Assembly (NCBI GenBank): GCA_936432065.2
Contig: OW386293.2
Location: 32,624,234 to 32,688,233, forward strand
Length of the DNA stretch: 64,000 nt
Reading direction: 5' to 3'
DNA from: Rutpela maculata
Taxonomy: Eukaryota; Arthropoda; Insecta; Coleoptera; Cerambycidae
Each line of letters begins with the position of its first letter. Position 1 is the stretch's first letter. Position numbers and translations under genes: made by a program. The notes beneath the pieces are model-generated. The model saw only the letters and a program-made list of their open reading frames with translations. It was not told where the DNA came from and searched no databases. Of the stretch, positions 42,987 through 54,745 are shown piece by piece.

Positions 42987-44900
42987 GCTAGGCATATTAG
43001 GATTCTCAGAGGAAAGTTTTGCTATAGTTTTTATTTTCTCACCCTCTGTGTTTTTGGGGTCGTTGAACACGAATTTGAAGTTTGCAGGCAAAAATTTGGC
43101 CCGGAACTTTGTTTTTTTTGGCACTTTTTGCCCAAATTTTGGCGCTTTTCTCAGTTTTTGGCCTATATCTCAGAAAGGAAGCGTTTTTTCGACAAGCCCA
43201 CTCCATACAAAATTAAAGTAGACAAAATTTCCTGCATTTTTCATATATCACTTTTTTTGTAAGACTAATCATTCATATTACTAAAGTAGTTATGTACAGT
43301 GTATTATAGTCAGTAGTATGATATATACTCATATCATTATAATGATAAATGTTGCGAATGATGAATGTTGCTGCCGTCATAAATTGGACTGCCTTAATTA
43401 ATCATCTGGAACAAACAGCAGATGTTATTTTATGGATTTATTGATAGACGAGGGGAGTAGTAATCTGCACATGTTTACTGTTGAAGATATACTGTTGTAC
43501 ATACCTTCGTTTTTCAAGGAACTGTCACATCCTCTTCAGTCCGTTCATATATTCTCCTTATTCTTTCAGATGGTGGGGGGGTCTGTAATGAACAGAAGAT
43601 ATGGGTCAGCTTGTACATTCTTATTAACTACTTCAGACAGGTACATTCATGATCCAAGTGTGTGATTGTCGTTTTTGGGCAAGGAAATGTTACATACCTT
43701 CGTCCTCCTTGTCCACACTTTCTTCGATGATCTCAACAACCGGGGAGAAGGTGAAGCCCAATTCATCCTGTACTTCGACGTCAATGGTCCGTCCTCAAGG
43801 GTATTTGTGAGATCCGTCTCGATTGTCACGTTGTTGCAGGAACCCTCACAGTTGATGGACAGGGAGGAGCAGGGGCTTGTAGAGAGGTGATCGGTTCCAG
43901 GCAATTTGTTGCTCGGCATTTTTCTCAACCCCCAGCCATTGCTGCACCTGGTGATATACCCTAAAACTGTGCTGTGTGGCTGCAGCAGCTGATGGTAGTA
44001 GTGCAGCTATTTTTGATGAGGTCTTGAAAGCTGCCTTCTTATAATTAATGTACCTCAGACGGTTTATCGCCGGTTCAGTTCTTCCTATGTAGCCGCATAC
44101 ATTGGCCAGGAATCTCTCCCCTGCTGCTGTAATGCTTTCTGGAGTTGCCTCAGGGTTTTTGAACACACTTGCAACATCGGCAAGGTTGGGGTTTTTGGTG
44201 AGAGTTTTCACAAACTTCAATTTCCCTTGGTTGTAAGGTGCTGAAGTCGCATCACACCCACTCATTGCGTGAAGAAACATGATGTGTTCTTTAATGGTTT
44301 TGTTTTGCAGAGCATGCACAGGAGAGTAGTAGGTGGTTGGAGAAACGTTTCCCTTTTCTGGTTTCAGGAAGAATACGTTGCTTGTAATTCGAGTGTTTCT
44401 TCCAACATTTTTACGACTTGATCCGCTGACCAGGAGTCTCACGCAAATTTGGAAATTTAGAACATTATATTCAGCAATCATGACAACCCATTCAAAACAC
44501 GAGTTCATTATAAATCATTTACGATCAACAGTTAAGTATCATAGCAAAGGTGATTTCCGCGAAAACAGTGAACTTCACTAGATATGGGAATATGGTCTTT
44601 TTTTGGCGCATTCTAGCGGCGGAACGGTTAGTCTTCCAAAAAAACGTTATATATGAAAAATGTAGGAAATTTTGCCTACTTTAAATTTTGTATAGAATGG
44701 GCTTGTCGAAAAAACGCTTCCTTTCTGAGATTTAAGCCAAAAACTGAAAAAAGTGCCAAAAAAAGAAAGTTCCGGGCCAAATTTTTGCCTGCAAACTTCA
44801 AATTCATGTTCAGTGACCCAAAAAATATAGAGGGTGAGAAAATCAAAACTATAGCAAAACTTTCCTCTGAACCCCCATTTTTTTTCCTAATATGCCTAGC
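42987..44900. mobile_element. Foldback element with about 260-bp arms carrying a GCDT-motif gene fragment
   Basis: GCTAGGCATATTAGG at 42987 is mirrored by CCTAATATGCCTAGC ending at 44900. The arms continue for roughly 260 bp each, sharing GAGGAAAGTTTTGCTATAG, AAGTTTGCAGGCAAAAATTT, TTTTTCGACAAGCCCA and others in reverse complement. The interior contains a minus-strand gene fragment. No recognised transposase. A clear target duplication was not found (TTAT near both ends is a weak candidate). Confidence 0.8.
43846..44508 (-). pseudogene. Fragment of an uncharacterised metazoan family (GCDT motif), intronless copy
   Basis: A 220-codon frame carries FLHAMSGCDATSAPYNQGKL, then FLANVCGYIGRTEPAINRLR, a YINYKKAAF segment and RVYHQVQQWLG. 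The same order occurs in the two copies at 60-63.5 kb, so it is one family. From memory, such (M/F)(S/T)GCDT proteins are multicopy and unannotated in insects and cnidarians. Upstream acidic motifs in the better copy (EEDTDLLVIAIAL) suggest a PIN/FEN-like nuclease fold, which is inference. The N-terminal part is missing; the frame starts near the foldback arm. It is continuous across the point where the other copies have an intron. Confidence 0.65.
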
Positions 44901-44962
44901 TTATTAATGTTTAATAAATTTTGTAGTTTTTTAAGCTGCTCGTAGAAAAAGTATAGTGTACA

Positions 44963-45075
44963 ACTCGAGTGGATATGATATCCATATCGCACTCAAAAGA
45001 TTTGAAGCACTCCGCTTACGGCGTCGTGCTCAAACTTCTTTATCGTGCGATATGGATATCATATCCACTCTTGTT
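44963..45075. repeat. Hairpin with GGATATGATATCCATAT stems
   Basis: GAGTGGATATGATATCCATA with TCGCA at 44974-44998 pairs perfectly with 45037-45061, which reads TGCGATATGG then ATATCATATCCACTC. Flanking GTACAAC/GTTGCAC also pairs. The stem itself contains the smaller palindrome GGATATGATATCC-like. Probably a hairpin MITE related to the one at 41931. Confidence 0.7.
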
Positions 45076-47426
45076 GCACAAACTACTATTAAATAATCTT
45101 TGATGCCGATTAGATTTTTAAACATATTTGGCAATATATGGCAACAATGTCAATGGCTAGTTAAATGACAGATGTGTTCTAACTTCTTGTTGATTTTTCA
45201 TGTTTGCTGACAAAAAAAAAATAAAATTTTGTTTGTAGAAGAATCTATCATATCATAAACTTTTGGCAAATTGGATGAATCTCCTTTCACAAAATTCAGC
45301 TCTATCTTAATAGTTGATTGATAAAATATAAAATAAAATCAAACGCCACATAAACAAACCACAAATAAAACTAACCAGTGTGTCTCTTTCACTTGTATTG
45401 TGACAAGAAGTGACAACTGCGCAAGCAAAGTTGGAAGAGGGGGGTGAGCCGTTTTTATACAATCTTGCCACATAATCCTCGCCGTGAGTTTTGTTTACAT
45501 TTTTAAGATAACTTCTAAATAATAACAAACATAAATACCTTTTAATTCCTTCTAAATACATGTATATAATATTTATTGATTTTCAAGGTATTGAGCAAAA
45601 TAGAAATGTTATAGGTAAAATAATGTAAAGTAAATACACAATTTGGCATTCATATAAGATAGTTACAGTCTAAGCGAAAGTTGTCTGTTATTGGTTAAAT
45701 TATTTCCCTCCCAATAAAATCATTTGAAATCTGTGTCTAAACGGGCGTATTCTTATTTCTTATTTTTATTTAAGAAATTATTGTTTTGGTTTAAATTGAT
45801 TATGTAGTAATTGTTAAAATAATAACATTACTTGATATATATCGCCAAAACTGAATTTAAAAAAAAAAGAAAATACAATTATCCAGGTTGTTTTCAAGTG
45901 ATGTATTGTAATTGTATTGTTTGTAGATTCTTTGAACATTATTTTTAGAAGAGTGGTAGAAAACGCCGTCACTGTGCTTACTTCATATTCTAGAGAACTA
46001 AAAAAAATATTCTTTTAATGTTTAGTATTAATTAGTTTTAAATAGATACCTAATCTATACCTCTGACTATATTTCAGTCTTCCACACTCAAAGAAATTTC
46101 TAAATCCGTTCCTGAATCGTGCATGAAGTTAGCACCCCAATTTTGCTCGATTTGATTTACGATTCGAATGATAGTGACTTTGTCATTTGCAATAGGTTTT
46201 GAAAAGAAATATAATAGTAAAAATAAATGCCATTATTTCCCAAAGAAATATATAAGTTTAACAATGTTTATGTACCGGGTGTTAACGAGCTTACTTTCCG
46301 GCCGCTATTTCGTTATTTTTTAACGCATCGAGATTAAACTAATCACGTGTCACATGTTACCAAAATGACTAGTTTTTCCATCTGTAAAGTTTCTACGACT
46401 TCCGGTTTCACGGGAAGTAACCTCAAATTTTGATTTTTAAATGGGACCCTGTATATATTTTTGCATTTTGCTAATTTTATGACTCTGTCCGCCATTTTAA
46501 ATTTTTCACAGCCAATTTTAATTATCAGTCTATGTCATGACCCACGAGAAATTGACCTAAAACTGTGTTCAAAAAATGCCGTTTTATGAATTGGAGGCAT
46601 TAGCTGATTTTTAAATTTTATATTTTTATTATGAATGTCGCAACGAAAGGATATTTTATTAAATAGATAGGAGGATATTCCAAAAGACAATTTTATGAAA
46701 TAAACAAAAGGCATACACTTTAAGCTTTATCTCATGTTAAGCCATTTTAATTATTTTAGTTTATGAGACACAAATGATCAAATTTCCTGATTCCATGTAT
46801 GAAATGAATACAAGAATTTTGAACTCGTATCCGGTTAGAGCAATCCGTATCTAAGCAAGGTCCATAAATAGAGGTCCAATAAATAAATTGGGATAATGCT
46901 AGTGTTTCACACATTTCGTTTTATTACACTTGCTAATGAGAGTGGCACGTAACTTTTTGTTATAAAACTGAAGCAAGGAGAGAAAGAAGAAATTATAGAA
47001 CGGAGAGTATGCCCATTGATCAATAACATGACTTTGAAGATAAGAATTCTTTTGGCTGTCGTTTTTTATATTAAAAATAAATTGTAGCCTTAGTTTAGTT
47101 ATTTTTTCTTTATTTATTTATTTATAGACCCAGCAAACATTTAGGTATTATTTGACGTAAAAGAACCTAAATTATGTATAATAAAGTTAGTTGCAAAATT
47201 AAAATTAACCATGTTTTAGTAAAATTTATGTTGACGCTACGTGGAATCGACATAAGTGGAGAACAAGACATCGAAATTAAGTTATATCTACTAAGACAGG
47301 TAAAATTACGCATAAATTGTACTTGTAGTTGCACAATATATTTGGTTACTAATACTTGTTTAGGAAAATTTCACTTAAATTCGACGTCAATTCGACATCG
47401 AGTTGATTAGTTTTAGGTAGAATCTA
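45076..47426. other. Intronic stretch without recognised genes
   Basis: AT-rich sequence with several frames of 75-85 codons lacking any motif. A piece near 46270-46460 with ACCGGGTGTTAACGAGC and GGGACCCTGTATATA resembles ends of Tc1/mariner-type MITEs, but no matching partner end was found. Confidence 0.45.
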
Positions 47427-47620
47427 CGGGTGTATGTGAGGTGAGGTATGGTACCGGTTTCAGTGGCGAGACCTTGATCGGCAAAGTTAAGGCACACTGG
47501 GCGAGTCCGGCATTTAGATAGGTGACTGTATCTCATCTCGTCATCCTGGTTAAGTGATGGAGTAGCATTAGCTTAACTTTGCCAGGATGTTAAAATAAAT
47601 AAGGCAATTAAAAAAAAAAG
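47427..47620 (+). mobile_element. Second 5S-like SINE
   Basis: GATCGGCAAAGTTAAGGCAC, GGGCGAGTCCGG and TTTAGATAGGTGACTG, in this order and spacing, resemble the 5S rRNA internal promoter region. The element ends in poly-A at about 47609-47619. It shares little with the 42498 SINE beyond the 5S portion, so it is another family or an old copy. No target duplication found. Confidence 0.6.
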
Positions 47621-48154
47621 TGGAAAAGGGAAAAACAAGATTTTTATTCTTATTTGGTATTTTTCTTATAAAAGTAGTCGAAATATTGTTGTCAGTCACC
47701 TACAAAATTGAAGAGATGCCTAACTAACAATAACCATACAAAATAAATGTCAGTAACTAAAATAAATCCAATGGGCTTGTTACCGATAATTACTTTTTCG
47801 TAATTTTTATGGCATTCAATAGGCATTCAGTCTTCTAGATAAGCTGTTAAAGTTTCAACTTCATAAGTATATCCAATCATTAGATATTCAATGTTAAAGA
47901 TTGAGTTCCAGTACGAAGCGCTTCGCAGACTCGTGACGTCATTCTGCATAAATACTACTCATTTTAAACCAGTAAGAAGATAAAACAGATATAATTTAAC
48001 AATCAAATGCCGTTTTCATAGAGAAACACAATAACACCTGCCACACGCTTGGGGCATATGCATCATATAACTAACATAACCTCAATTGTTATGTTTTTTA
48101 GGTTTATTCTCATTTTTTATGTTTGTTACTCACTTTTTGTTTGGAGCCAAACTG

Positions 48155-48415
48155 GCTCCAAGCAAATATTTAAAAACTCACGCAAATAATTTTTCAATAT
48201 TGTTGATTGATACAAATAGACTGCTAATTATAGGTTAGATTCCTAACCTGCAAAAAGTGCCTTATTTTATTATGACAAACTATTTAAAACTTCATTAACA
48301 TTACATTGAACTAGATTTTGATTGAAAGTATAGGAACCAGGCAAATTTTAATAATAGCTACGTAATACTTTTAAATCTTAAGAAATATATATTTTTGAGG
48401 TTAGTTGTGAAGTCA
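48155..48415 (+). repeat. Dispersed repeat, inverted copy at 56783-57047
   Basis: Landmarks CTGGCTCCAAGCAAATATTT, ATAGGTTAGATTCCTAACCT, AAACTATTTAAAACTTCAT and AATATATATTTTTGAGGTTA recur in reverse complement and reverse order at 56783-57047. The two copies are about 8.4 kb apart and flank the last NOL9 exon. Confidence 0.8.
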
Positions 48416-48791
48416 CATTAAATCTCGATTGTCGCCTGATCAGCATCTGGAAAGTGATGTCATGCGAAGCTCCGCCCCGTTTTCGCCCAACATTGGTAAT
48501 TTATTTAAGGGCTTAAACGTCCTAATAAAAACCTAAATATTTGGAAATTGCCTTAAAAAGTGTTCTACTTTCGATTTCAAAAATAAAAAAAAAATGCTGA
48601 ACAGGCCTATTTATAAGTAAAGTATTTGCAGTTCTCGCTTGTTGAAATCAATGCGTCGAAATTTTTTTGGTACCTCGTAAAATAACAATGTGGCTCCAAA
48701 ATATCCATCTGTAAGAAAATTCCTATTGCCAGATAAAAAAATTATAATAATAGTTTGAGCTGAAAGTATGCTGTACTTGTTAATATCAGTC

Positions 48792-49078
48792 TACAAAAAA
48801 AAAAAAAAAATGTGCTCCAAGGACTAAACCTATCATGCCTTAAGTATTTTTGTGTGCTGAATCCGAATTTTCAATTAAAAAAAATTTCTACCGCGTAGAT
48901 TTCGAGTAAATTCCGGTTTTTGTTGTCAAAAAACCGTATTTTGACTATAAAAACCGGGATTTACTCGAAATTTATGCGCTAGAAAATTTTTTTAATTGAA
49001 AATTCGGATTCAGCACATAAAAATACTTAAGGCGTGATAGTGCTTGGAGCAGAATTTTTTTTTTTTTTTTTTGTCGAC
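48792..49078. repeat. Hairpin MITE with about 125-bp arms
   Basis: An A run plus TGCTCCAAGGACTA, CTTAAGTATTTTTGTGTGCT, GAATCCGAATTTTCAATT and TAGATTTCGAGTAAATTCC on the left are mirrored on the right, ending in a T run at about 49055-49072. Only some 20-30 bp separate the arms. Non-coding. Confidence 0.8.
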
Positions 49079-51295
49079 CTGTGTATGAGTTCACAGGTAT
49101 AATTATGTATTTTTTTTTACTTTTTCGACAGTTAGTTTCCATACACACGCATTTTGCAAATTTCAATTTGGAATCATAAATTGTGTTGAGAAAATATGGT
49201 GTCTTGTGTTAATTAGACCTCAAAGTTAAAATAACCTAAATAATGGGAATTTTACAAATAGGTTCACTTTTAGGTCGATTTGCCAAGTTACTGCTACCAA
49301 TAAGTTTAAAAATTGTTTCTTCAGAGTAACTTTAATGTCAGTTTAAGGATAATTGACTTATTAGTTGAAATCAGGTAAATAAGCTAGGTAAGATTTATCG
49401 ACTTTGTCGACCTAATATTACTTCAAAGGAATGTAATAAAAGTGACCAAATAGATTGCCAATGATATTCGACTATTAGGAATATTTTGTCGCTAAAAAGG
49501 TAAATACTACCTAATTATATTACCTGTTTCGTCCTTATTGGAAATTTATCCCTGAGGTCATCATTTGTAGATTTTTTTAGTAGTTTTTCACTCGCTGCTT
49601 TAATTAAATTTCCTTTCAAAGAAAATTGTGTATGAGATAGATTAATTGGTATTATTTACGTAAACTGAAATCTAAATTTAGACCAATTAGTGAATTTTTA
49701 TCGGAAGTGTATTTTTCCAGTCAATTTTACACCATAATTACTTTAATAAGTAAATTCCTCTTTTACCAAGTCGAATTAGAGCTAATTTTATCAAAAATGT
49801 TTGCTGGTAATGTCATATAAAGAGTATCAGTGGTGCGTGGAAGGTCAATATCTCCTCAACCATTTCAAATTTGAAAAAAATGCCTCTGATAAAAATTGTG
49901 GAAGATCAAGAATGGCATTTTCTAAAATTATTTTAAAAACTACAGAATGTTTCACAGAGGTGGTGGCAAGTGAATAATATGATTTTTTAAATGGAACGAC
50001 CAACATTTTCTATATAGTTGTATTTGATTGACTCTTTATTCTCTCTCGTCTCTCCAGCCATTTAATTATATTTGAACTTACACTGCAACATTGTCATGTT
50101 ATCACATATTATTATGATTAGGGAATAAATTATGAGTCAGTTTGAAAATTTCGTAGAAACAGCCATTTTGGAGCTACATAATTTTTTTCTTTATTTTTTT
50201 GCTTATGTAAATTTTGAAAAACTCCATAACTTTTTAGTTAATAATTTTAGAATATTGGTTATTTAAAGCTTTTAACTTGCACTACTCCCTTTATTATTAT
50301 ACAGCGTGATCTACCATGATATTTGGAAAATAAAATGGTGGTGATGTGGAAAAGCCCCTGCAAAATTTTAGAGGGTTCTGAGGTAATTTAGTACCTATAT
50401 TAAATTATTAGTAAATTTGCGAAGATACCCTACTGATGTTGACTAGGTCGGGAATAGGTACACGAACTTACTTGTAAAAGAACGTATTGAAGTTGTTTAC
50501 GTTTCCTTAATTGGCACAAGAATTGAAGCCGGCGAGTGCAGCAATGCACAGATCAAAGAGAGCTGCGTTTTTTGCTTTCGGTCAAACAATGAGGACACCG
50601 GCGTGTTATTGTAAATATCTCTTGCTATTGGCAGCAGAGATGCTGTCCTAGGGTCATTGTCTTTTCGATTTATTTAGCTATTTAAGTAGTGTGATTTGAT
50701 TAAAACCAAAAAGTCACTTCTATCTTCTCCAGCTTTATTGTCAGTAGAGTCATTCCCAAGTCTGATAAAGTGATATAGTTGTACCACGTTACGTCAGATT
50801 AGTTAAAGTCATCTGCGGCGCCTTTCTACAAAAAAAATAGGTCATATTTTTGGTCATTTCTTTTAATTTTTCATTTTTTTTTTAACTTCTTTCGGTGGGG
50901 ACAACTCACTGTTAAATTTTCCGCATGTCATGGTACATCACGTATATTTTGAAAATTTTACTAATTTAAGATTTTATAAATTAGCATTTGAAAAATTTTG
51001 AAAATTATAAAAAATTTCAAAATATAGAATAATATAAGTAGAAAATATGGTATTTAATAAAACGTTATAAATTTTAGAACATTGGTTAATGTTCTAAAAT
51101 TATTTAAAAAATGGTTTTCAAAATTTACAGACAAAAAAATTAACAATTTACAAGTTTCAAGTATCTTTATTATTTTTCGAGATAATAGCCCGGGGACTTT
51201 TAGCTGAAACACTCTGTATATACAAATTGTTTAATATTTCTTAAAAATGGAAATTTTTACATGCAAAACACTAATGAAGAATCATTTTGTTCCAG
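49079..51295. other. End of second NOL9 intron, no gene recognised
   Basis: AT-rich sequence. AAATTTTGAAAA-type low complexity dominates 50930-51120. The intron ends at the acceptor CATTTTGTTCCAG (51295). Confidence 0.5.
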
Positions 51296-51528
51296 GTGTT
51301 GTTAGAGGTATAGATTTGAATTCCAATTTACTAGTATTATTAACACCTGAAACGCCGAATGTTCTGGAAGAAGTTTTCTACCTTGTTATCGGAAGTGTAA
51401 GTTTGCCACCTTCTATCTATATGACACCGGATGATGTTAGAGGTAGCATTCCATATGTTATGAAAGGAGAGCTGGTGTCGCTCGGTCAGATTACGAAAAG
51501 GTCATACTTACCTGTAAATAAGAAGTAA
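51296..51528 (+). CDS. NOL9: NOL9/Grc3 last exon
   Basis: The first two bases complete a Gly codon from the previous exon. The frame reads VVRGIDLNSNLLVLLTPETP, then VFYLVIGSVSLPPSIYMTP and VMKGELVSLGQITKRSYLP, ending in Lys-Lys and TAA at 51526-51528. The GxxRGID...LTP order with the ALP/SLP-like segment is the C-terminus of NOL9. No canonical AATAAA was found within about 150 bp downstream, so the 3' end of the mRNA is not assigned. Confidence 0.92.
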
Positions 51529-51866
51529 AATGATTTTATTATATACTTTGAAAATAATTTTGTGTTATTACTTTTAGATTTTCGTTTTTGTTAAAATGAT
51601 ATTTTTTTAAATACTTATACTGCAAGTAAAAGGTAAAAAAAATATAGGTGTAAAAGTGTTTTATTTGATTTGGATTAATTTCTCAATCTCTTCAACAGTA
51701 TATTGAAAAATAGGTTCTTAGAAAAGTTGGTAGGATTTTGCATTTTAATAACATTTGTAAATGTCTGTAAAAGTGTGCTTCCTATGTGTGGCAGAAAAAA
51801 TGTGAAAGTCTTAGTGCGTGTGCAAGGAGTTTATAGATATTAAAATAAGTCGTAAAAAATATGATT
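51529..51866. other. NOL9 3' flank
   Basis: AT-rich 3' UTR or intergenic sequence with no frame or repeat end identified. Confidence 0.5.
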
Positions 51867-51870
51867 TATA

Positions 51871-52566
51871 CAGGGTGTCCCGAAACTCCCGCCTTTCCCT
51901 TTAGGTGCTAATTCTCCATGCAAAAATAGTAAGAAAAGTTCCTATAAACATGTGTCCGGAAATGCTTCCTAAGGGAGCTACGGCCCTCTAAGGATGGCAC
52001 AAAAATAGGTGTACTAATTATCTCGGAAATGATTTGGGACAACTTTATGAAACTTGGTTAACTTTTTTCGATTAATAAAAGTTTTTGTTTTACGCCTACT
52101 TTAAAAAATAAATAATGCGCATTTAGCAAAGGAATACGCAATATTTCGTTTAGACCGCTTTTACTCGAAAACGGCTTGCCATATGGCTAATTGCAAAGAG
52201 GTCTTTTTATATGCAGAATTAACCAAGGAATCATAATCAGGGATTAAAGTACTAAAAATGTCAAATGGAAAATTAATATGTAGAAACAAAGAACACCGAC
52301 CTCTCGTTTCTCCGCCCCTGGATAAAATTAATTTTGGCTAATACTGTAAAACAATAACCTTTAATAATCAAAAAAACGTAACCAAGTTTCATAAAGTTGT
52401 CCCAAATCATTTCCGAGATAATTAGTAAGTATTTTTGCGCCATCCTTAGAGGGCCGTAGCTCCCTTAGGAAGCATTTCCGGACACATGTTTATAGGAACT
52501 TTTCTTACTATTTTTGCATGGAGAATTAGCACCTAAAGGGGAAGGCGGGAGTTTCGGGACACCCTG
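51871..52566. mobile_element. CAGGGTGTCCC palindromic MITE
   Basis: CAGGGTGTCCCGAAACTCCC at 51871 is mirrored by GTTTCGGGACACCCTG ending at 52566. The arms are about 190 bp each and very similar (CGGAAATGCTTCCTAAGGGA, CTACGGCCCTCTAAGGATGG, AATCATTTCCGAGATAATTA). TATA flanks both sides, consistent with TA-targeting Tc1/mariner-type mobilisation. The centre of about 300 bp is non-coding. Confidence 0.9.
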
Positions 52567-52861
52567 TATACAATGTGTCCACGGTAAAGCGGTATTATAG
52601 GTGTAAATGACAATTTTTTTTGGATTACAAATACAAATTTTTGTATTTTGCTCTTGCTTCACCCAAAAACTATTCTTAGTGTCTTAGATTTTAATAAATT
52701 TATAGAGGGCGCTGGTAACAGCTTAAAAATAAAAATCGTAAAATTTTATTAGAAAATCTTGCTCAGAATTAAAAAATATGAACTAAAAAATATGACGTAC
52801 CAAATATGCCATAAATAAAAGTGATCTGTCTTTGTGTCAGAATAATTTATTGTTTGTATTA

Positions 52862-54360
52862 AAAATGTCAACTTTACAAGAAAAAGTTTATTTAGTGCTA
52901 TGCTATGGCATTGGCGAATCTAGCATGAAAAATGTGATTTCGAAGTTTAATGAAAATTTTCCTGATATCGTCCTAACGTTACAAAAGGCATGGAGAATTG
53001 TACAAAGATTCAAGAAAACCGGAAATGTAAATAAGCAGACTAGGCCAAAGAAACAGTACAATGAAGATGATGAAGCAACAATATTAGCGATGGATTCTCT
53101 CAGAGAGAATCCAAAATTATCTTTAAGAAAGCGAGCTATGATACAGGGATAAGTAAATCGTTAATTTGTAAAATATTCAAAGAAAACAAAGTTTTTGCAT
53201 TCACACCAAGATTTTGACATAATCTTGAGTATGGTGATGGAGATAAGCGCTTTTACTACAGATTAAAACAAATCAGATGTTGCACTTATGACGTATCATG
53301 ATTTAGATGATAAATCAACTCCAGGCAGGTACCAATTTGTGCGGTGATCTGCGCATTATACCAATCAGTCTTAACCAGCGAGTATAGAGTCACAGGAGGG
53401 AGCTTATGATACGTAATAATAATAAGTAAAAGTCGCCTAATATATACTAAAAAACCACTTAAATGTATAACAATAACAACTCTAACCGTCAATACAATAC
53501 ACCACATTCCAAAATAATTAATATCACCGGTGTAGCTGATGATGACTTCCGTCTCTGACATTTCAGTACTAAACACTCCCTCCTGTGACATTATGCTCGC
53601 TAGTCTTAACTTCCATATCAACCGCCAGGTTCCTCTTTTATGTCTTCTGCGAAGAATCCTGGTAGGTATACGTCACATGACAAAAAATGAAATTGGTTAC
53701 ATAGGGAATACTATTAAGTGAAACATCTGATTTGTTTTAATCTGTGCTTATACTCTTTTATTTTAATGGGGGAAAAATTTGCAGAAGACCGGTTTTTCCA
53801 TCGACATTTTCTCTGATGAAGCAACTTTTACCACCAATGGTGTTGTGTCTTATCAGAATTGCTGCTACTGGAGCGATACAAACCCAAATTTTAGAATTGT
53901 TACAGGTAGTCAATATTGTAAAAGAGTTAATGTTTGGTGTGCAATATCCTACAATGGTGTAATCGGACCCTACTTCATTGTTGGTAAATTGAATCAGAAT
54001 AAATATTTAAATCCACTGGAAACTTTTTTCATGAATATTTACATACCTTGCCACTGGACGAAAGAGCACGTTTGTATTTTCAGCAAGATGGTTGTTCAGC
54101 CCACAGCACACAAATAGTAAGGAATTGGCTGAATAATGATATTGCATAAAAGTGAATTGAACGATTTGGATCCTTTCCGTATCAACCCAGATCACCCGAT
54201 TTGACTATTTGTGATTTTTACTTATGGGGTCATCAGAAGCAAATTGTTTATTCCTATGGTTTAACAGCGGATGCAAATGTATTGAAAGAGAGAATTACAA
54301 ATACTATAAATACAATTGACCTTCAAGCCATTCAAAATAGCTACAGAGAATTTAACAACT
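52862..54360 (+). pseudogene. Mariner-type transposase with DD41D triad
   Basis: The N-terminal helix-turn-helix part starts MSTLQEKVYLVLCYGIGESS (ATG about 52865) and reaches LRENPKLSLRKRA near 53140. A frameshift follows, then SKSLICKIFKENKVFAFTPR with a stop, then the MITE. Past the insertion, the catalytic part has the first Asp in IFSDEATFTTNG, then YWSDTNPNF, VNVWCAISYNGVIGPYF, the second Asp in FQQDGCSAHST and the third in SPDLTICDFYLWG. 41 residues separate the second and third Asp. TAA and TGA stops lie between them, so it is inactive. The HTH type matches families usually annotated with DUF4817. Confidence 0.85.
53258..53745. mobile_element. Small MITE nested in the mariner transposase
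   Basis: ACAGATTAAAACAAATCAGA at 53258 and TCTGATTTGTTTTAATCTGT ending at 53745 are complementary. Flanks GCTTTTACT and GCTTATACT could be a 9-bp target duplication with one mismatch. The 488-bp interior has no recognisable product; small frames there are not supported. Confidence 0.7.
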
Positions 54361-54745
54361 GAGTTAAGATGTCTGCTGAAAATGGAGGAACATGGGTAGA
54401 ATAAATGAATTTAAATTATCATTACATTTATAATATTAAAAAAAAATTAAAATTTTGTAAATTAAAAAAAAAAAGTTTTTAGTTCTGTAATTTGGTACGT
54501 CATATTTTTTAATTCTGACCAAGTTTTTCTAACAAAATTTTTCAATATTTCGCACAGAAAAGGCACTTTACCTGATGCGATTTTTATTTTTAAGCTGTTA
54601 CCAGAGCCCTCTATAAATTTGTTAAAGTTCAAGATACTAAAAATAGTTGTTGGGTGAAGCAAGAACAGAATACAAAAAACTGTGTTTCTAATCCAAAAAA
54701 ATTTGTCATTTACACCTATAATACTGAATTGCCATGGACACATTG

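Larger units (their letters stand above)
52571..54745 (+). mobile_element. DD41D mariner-type element with about 230-bp inverted repeats
   Basis: CAATGTGTCCA at 52571 and TGGACACATTG ending at 54745 are flanked by TA on both sides. The inverted arms extend to about 52800 and from about 54490, sharing TATAGGTGTAAATGACAA, GCTTCACCCAAAAACTATT and ATTAAAAAATATGA. The element abuts the CAGGG MITE directly. It encodes a decayed transposase on the + strand and contains a smaller MITE. Confidence 0.88.
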
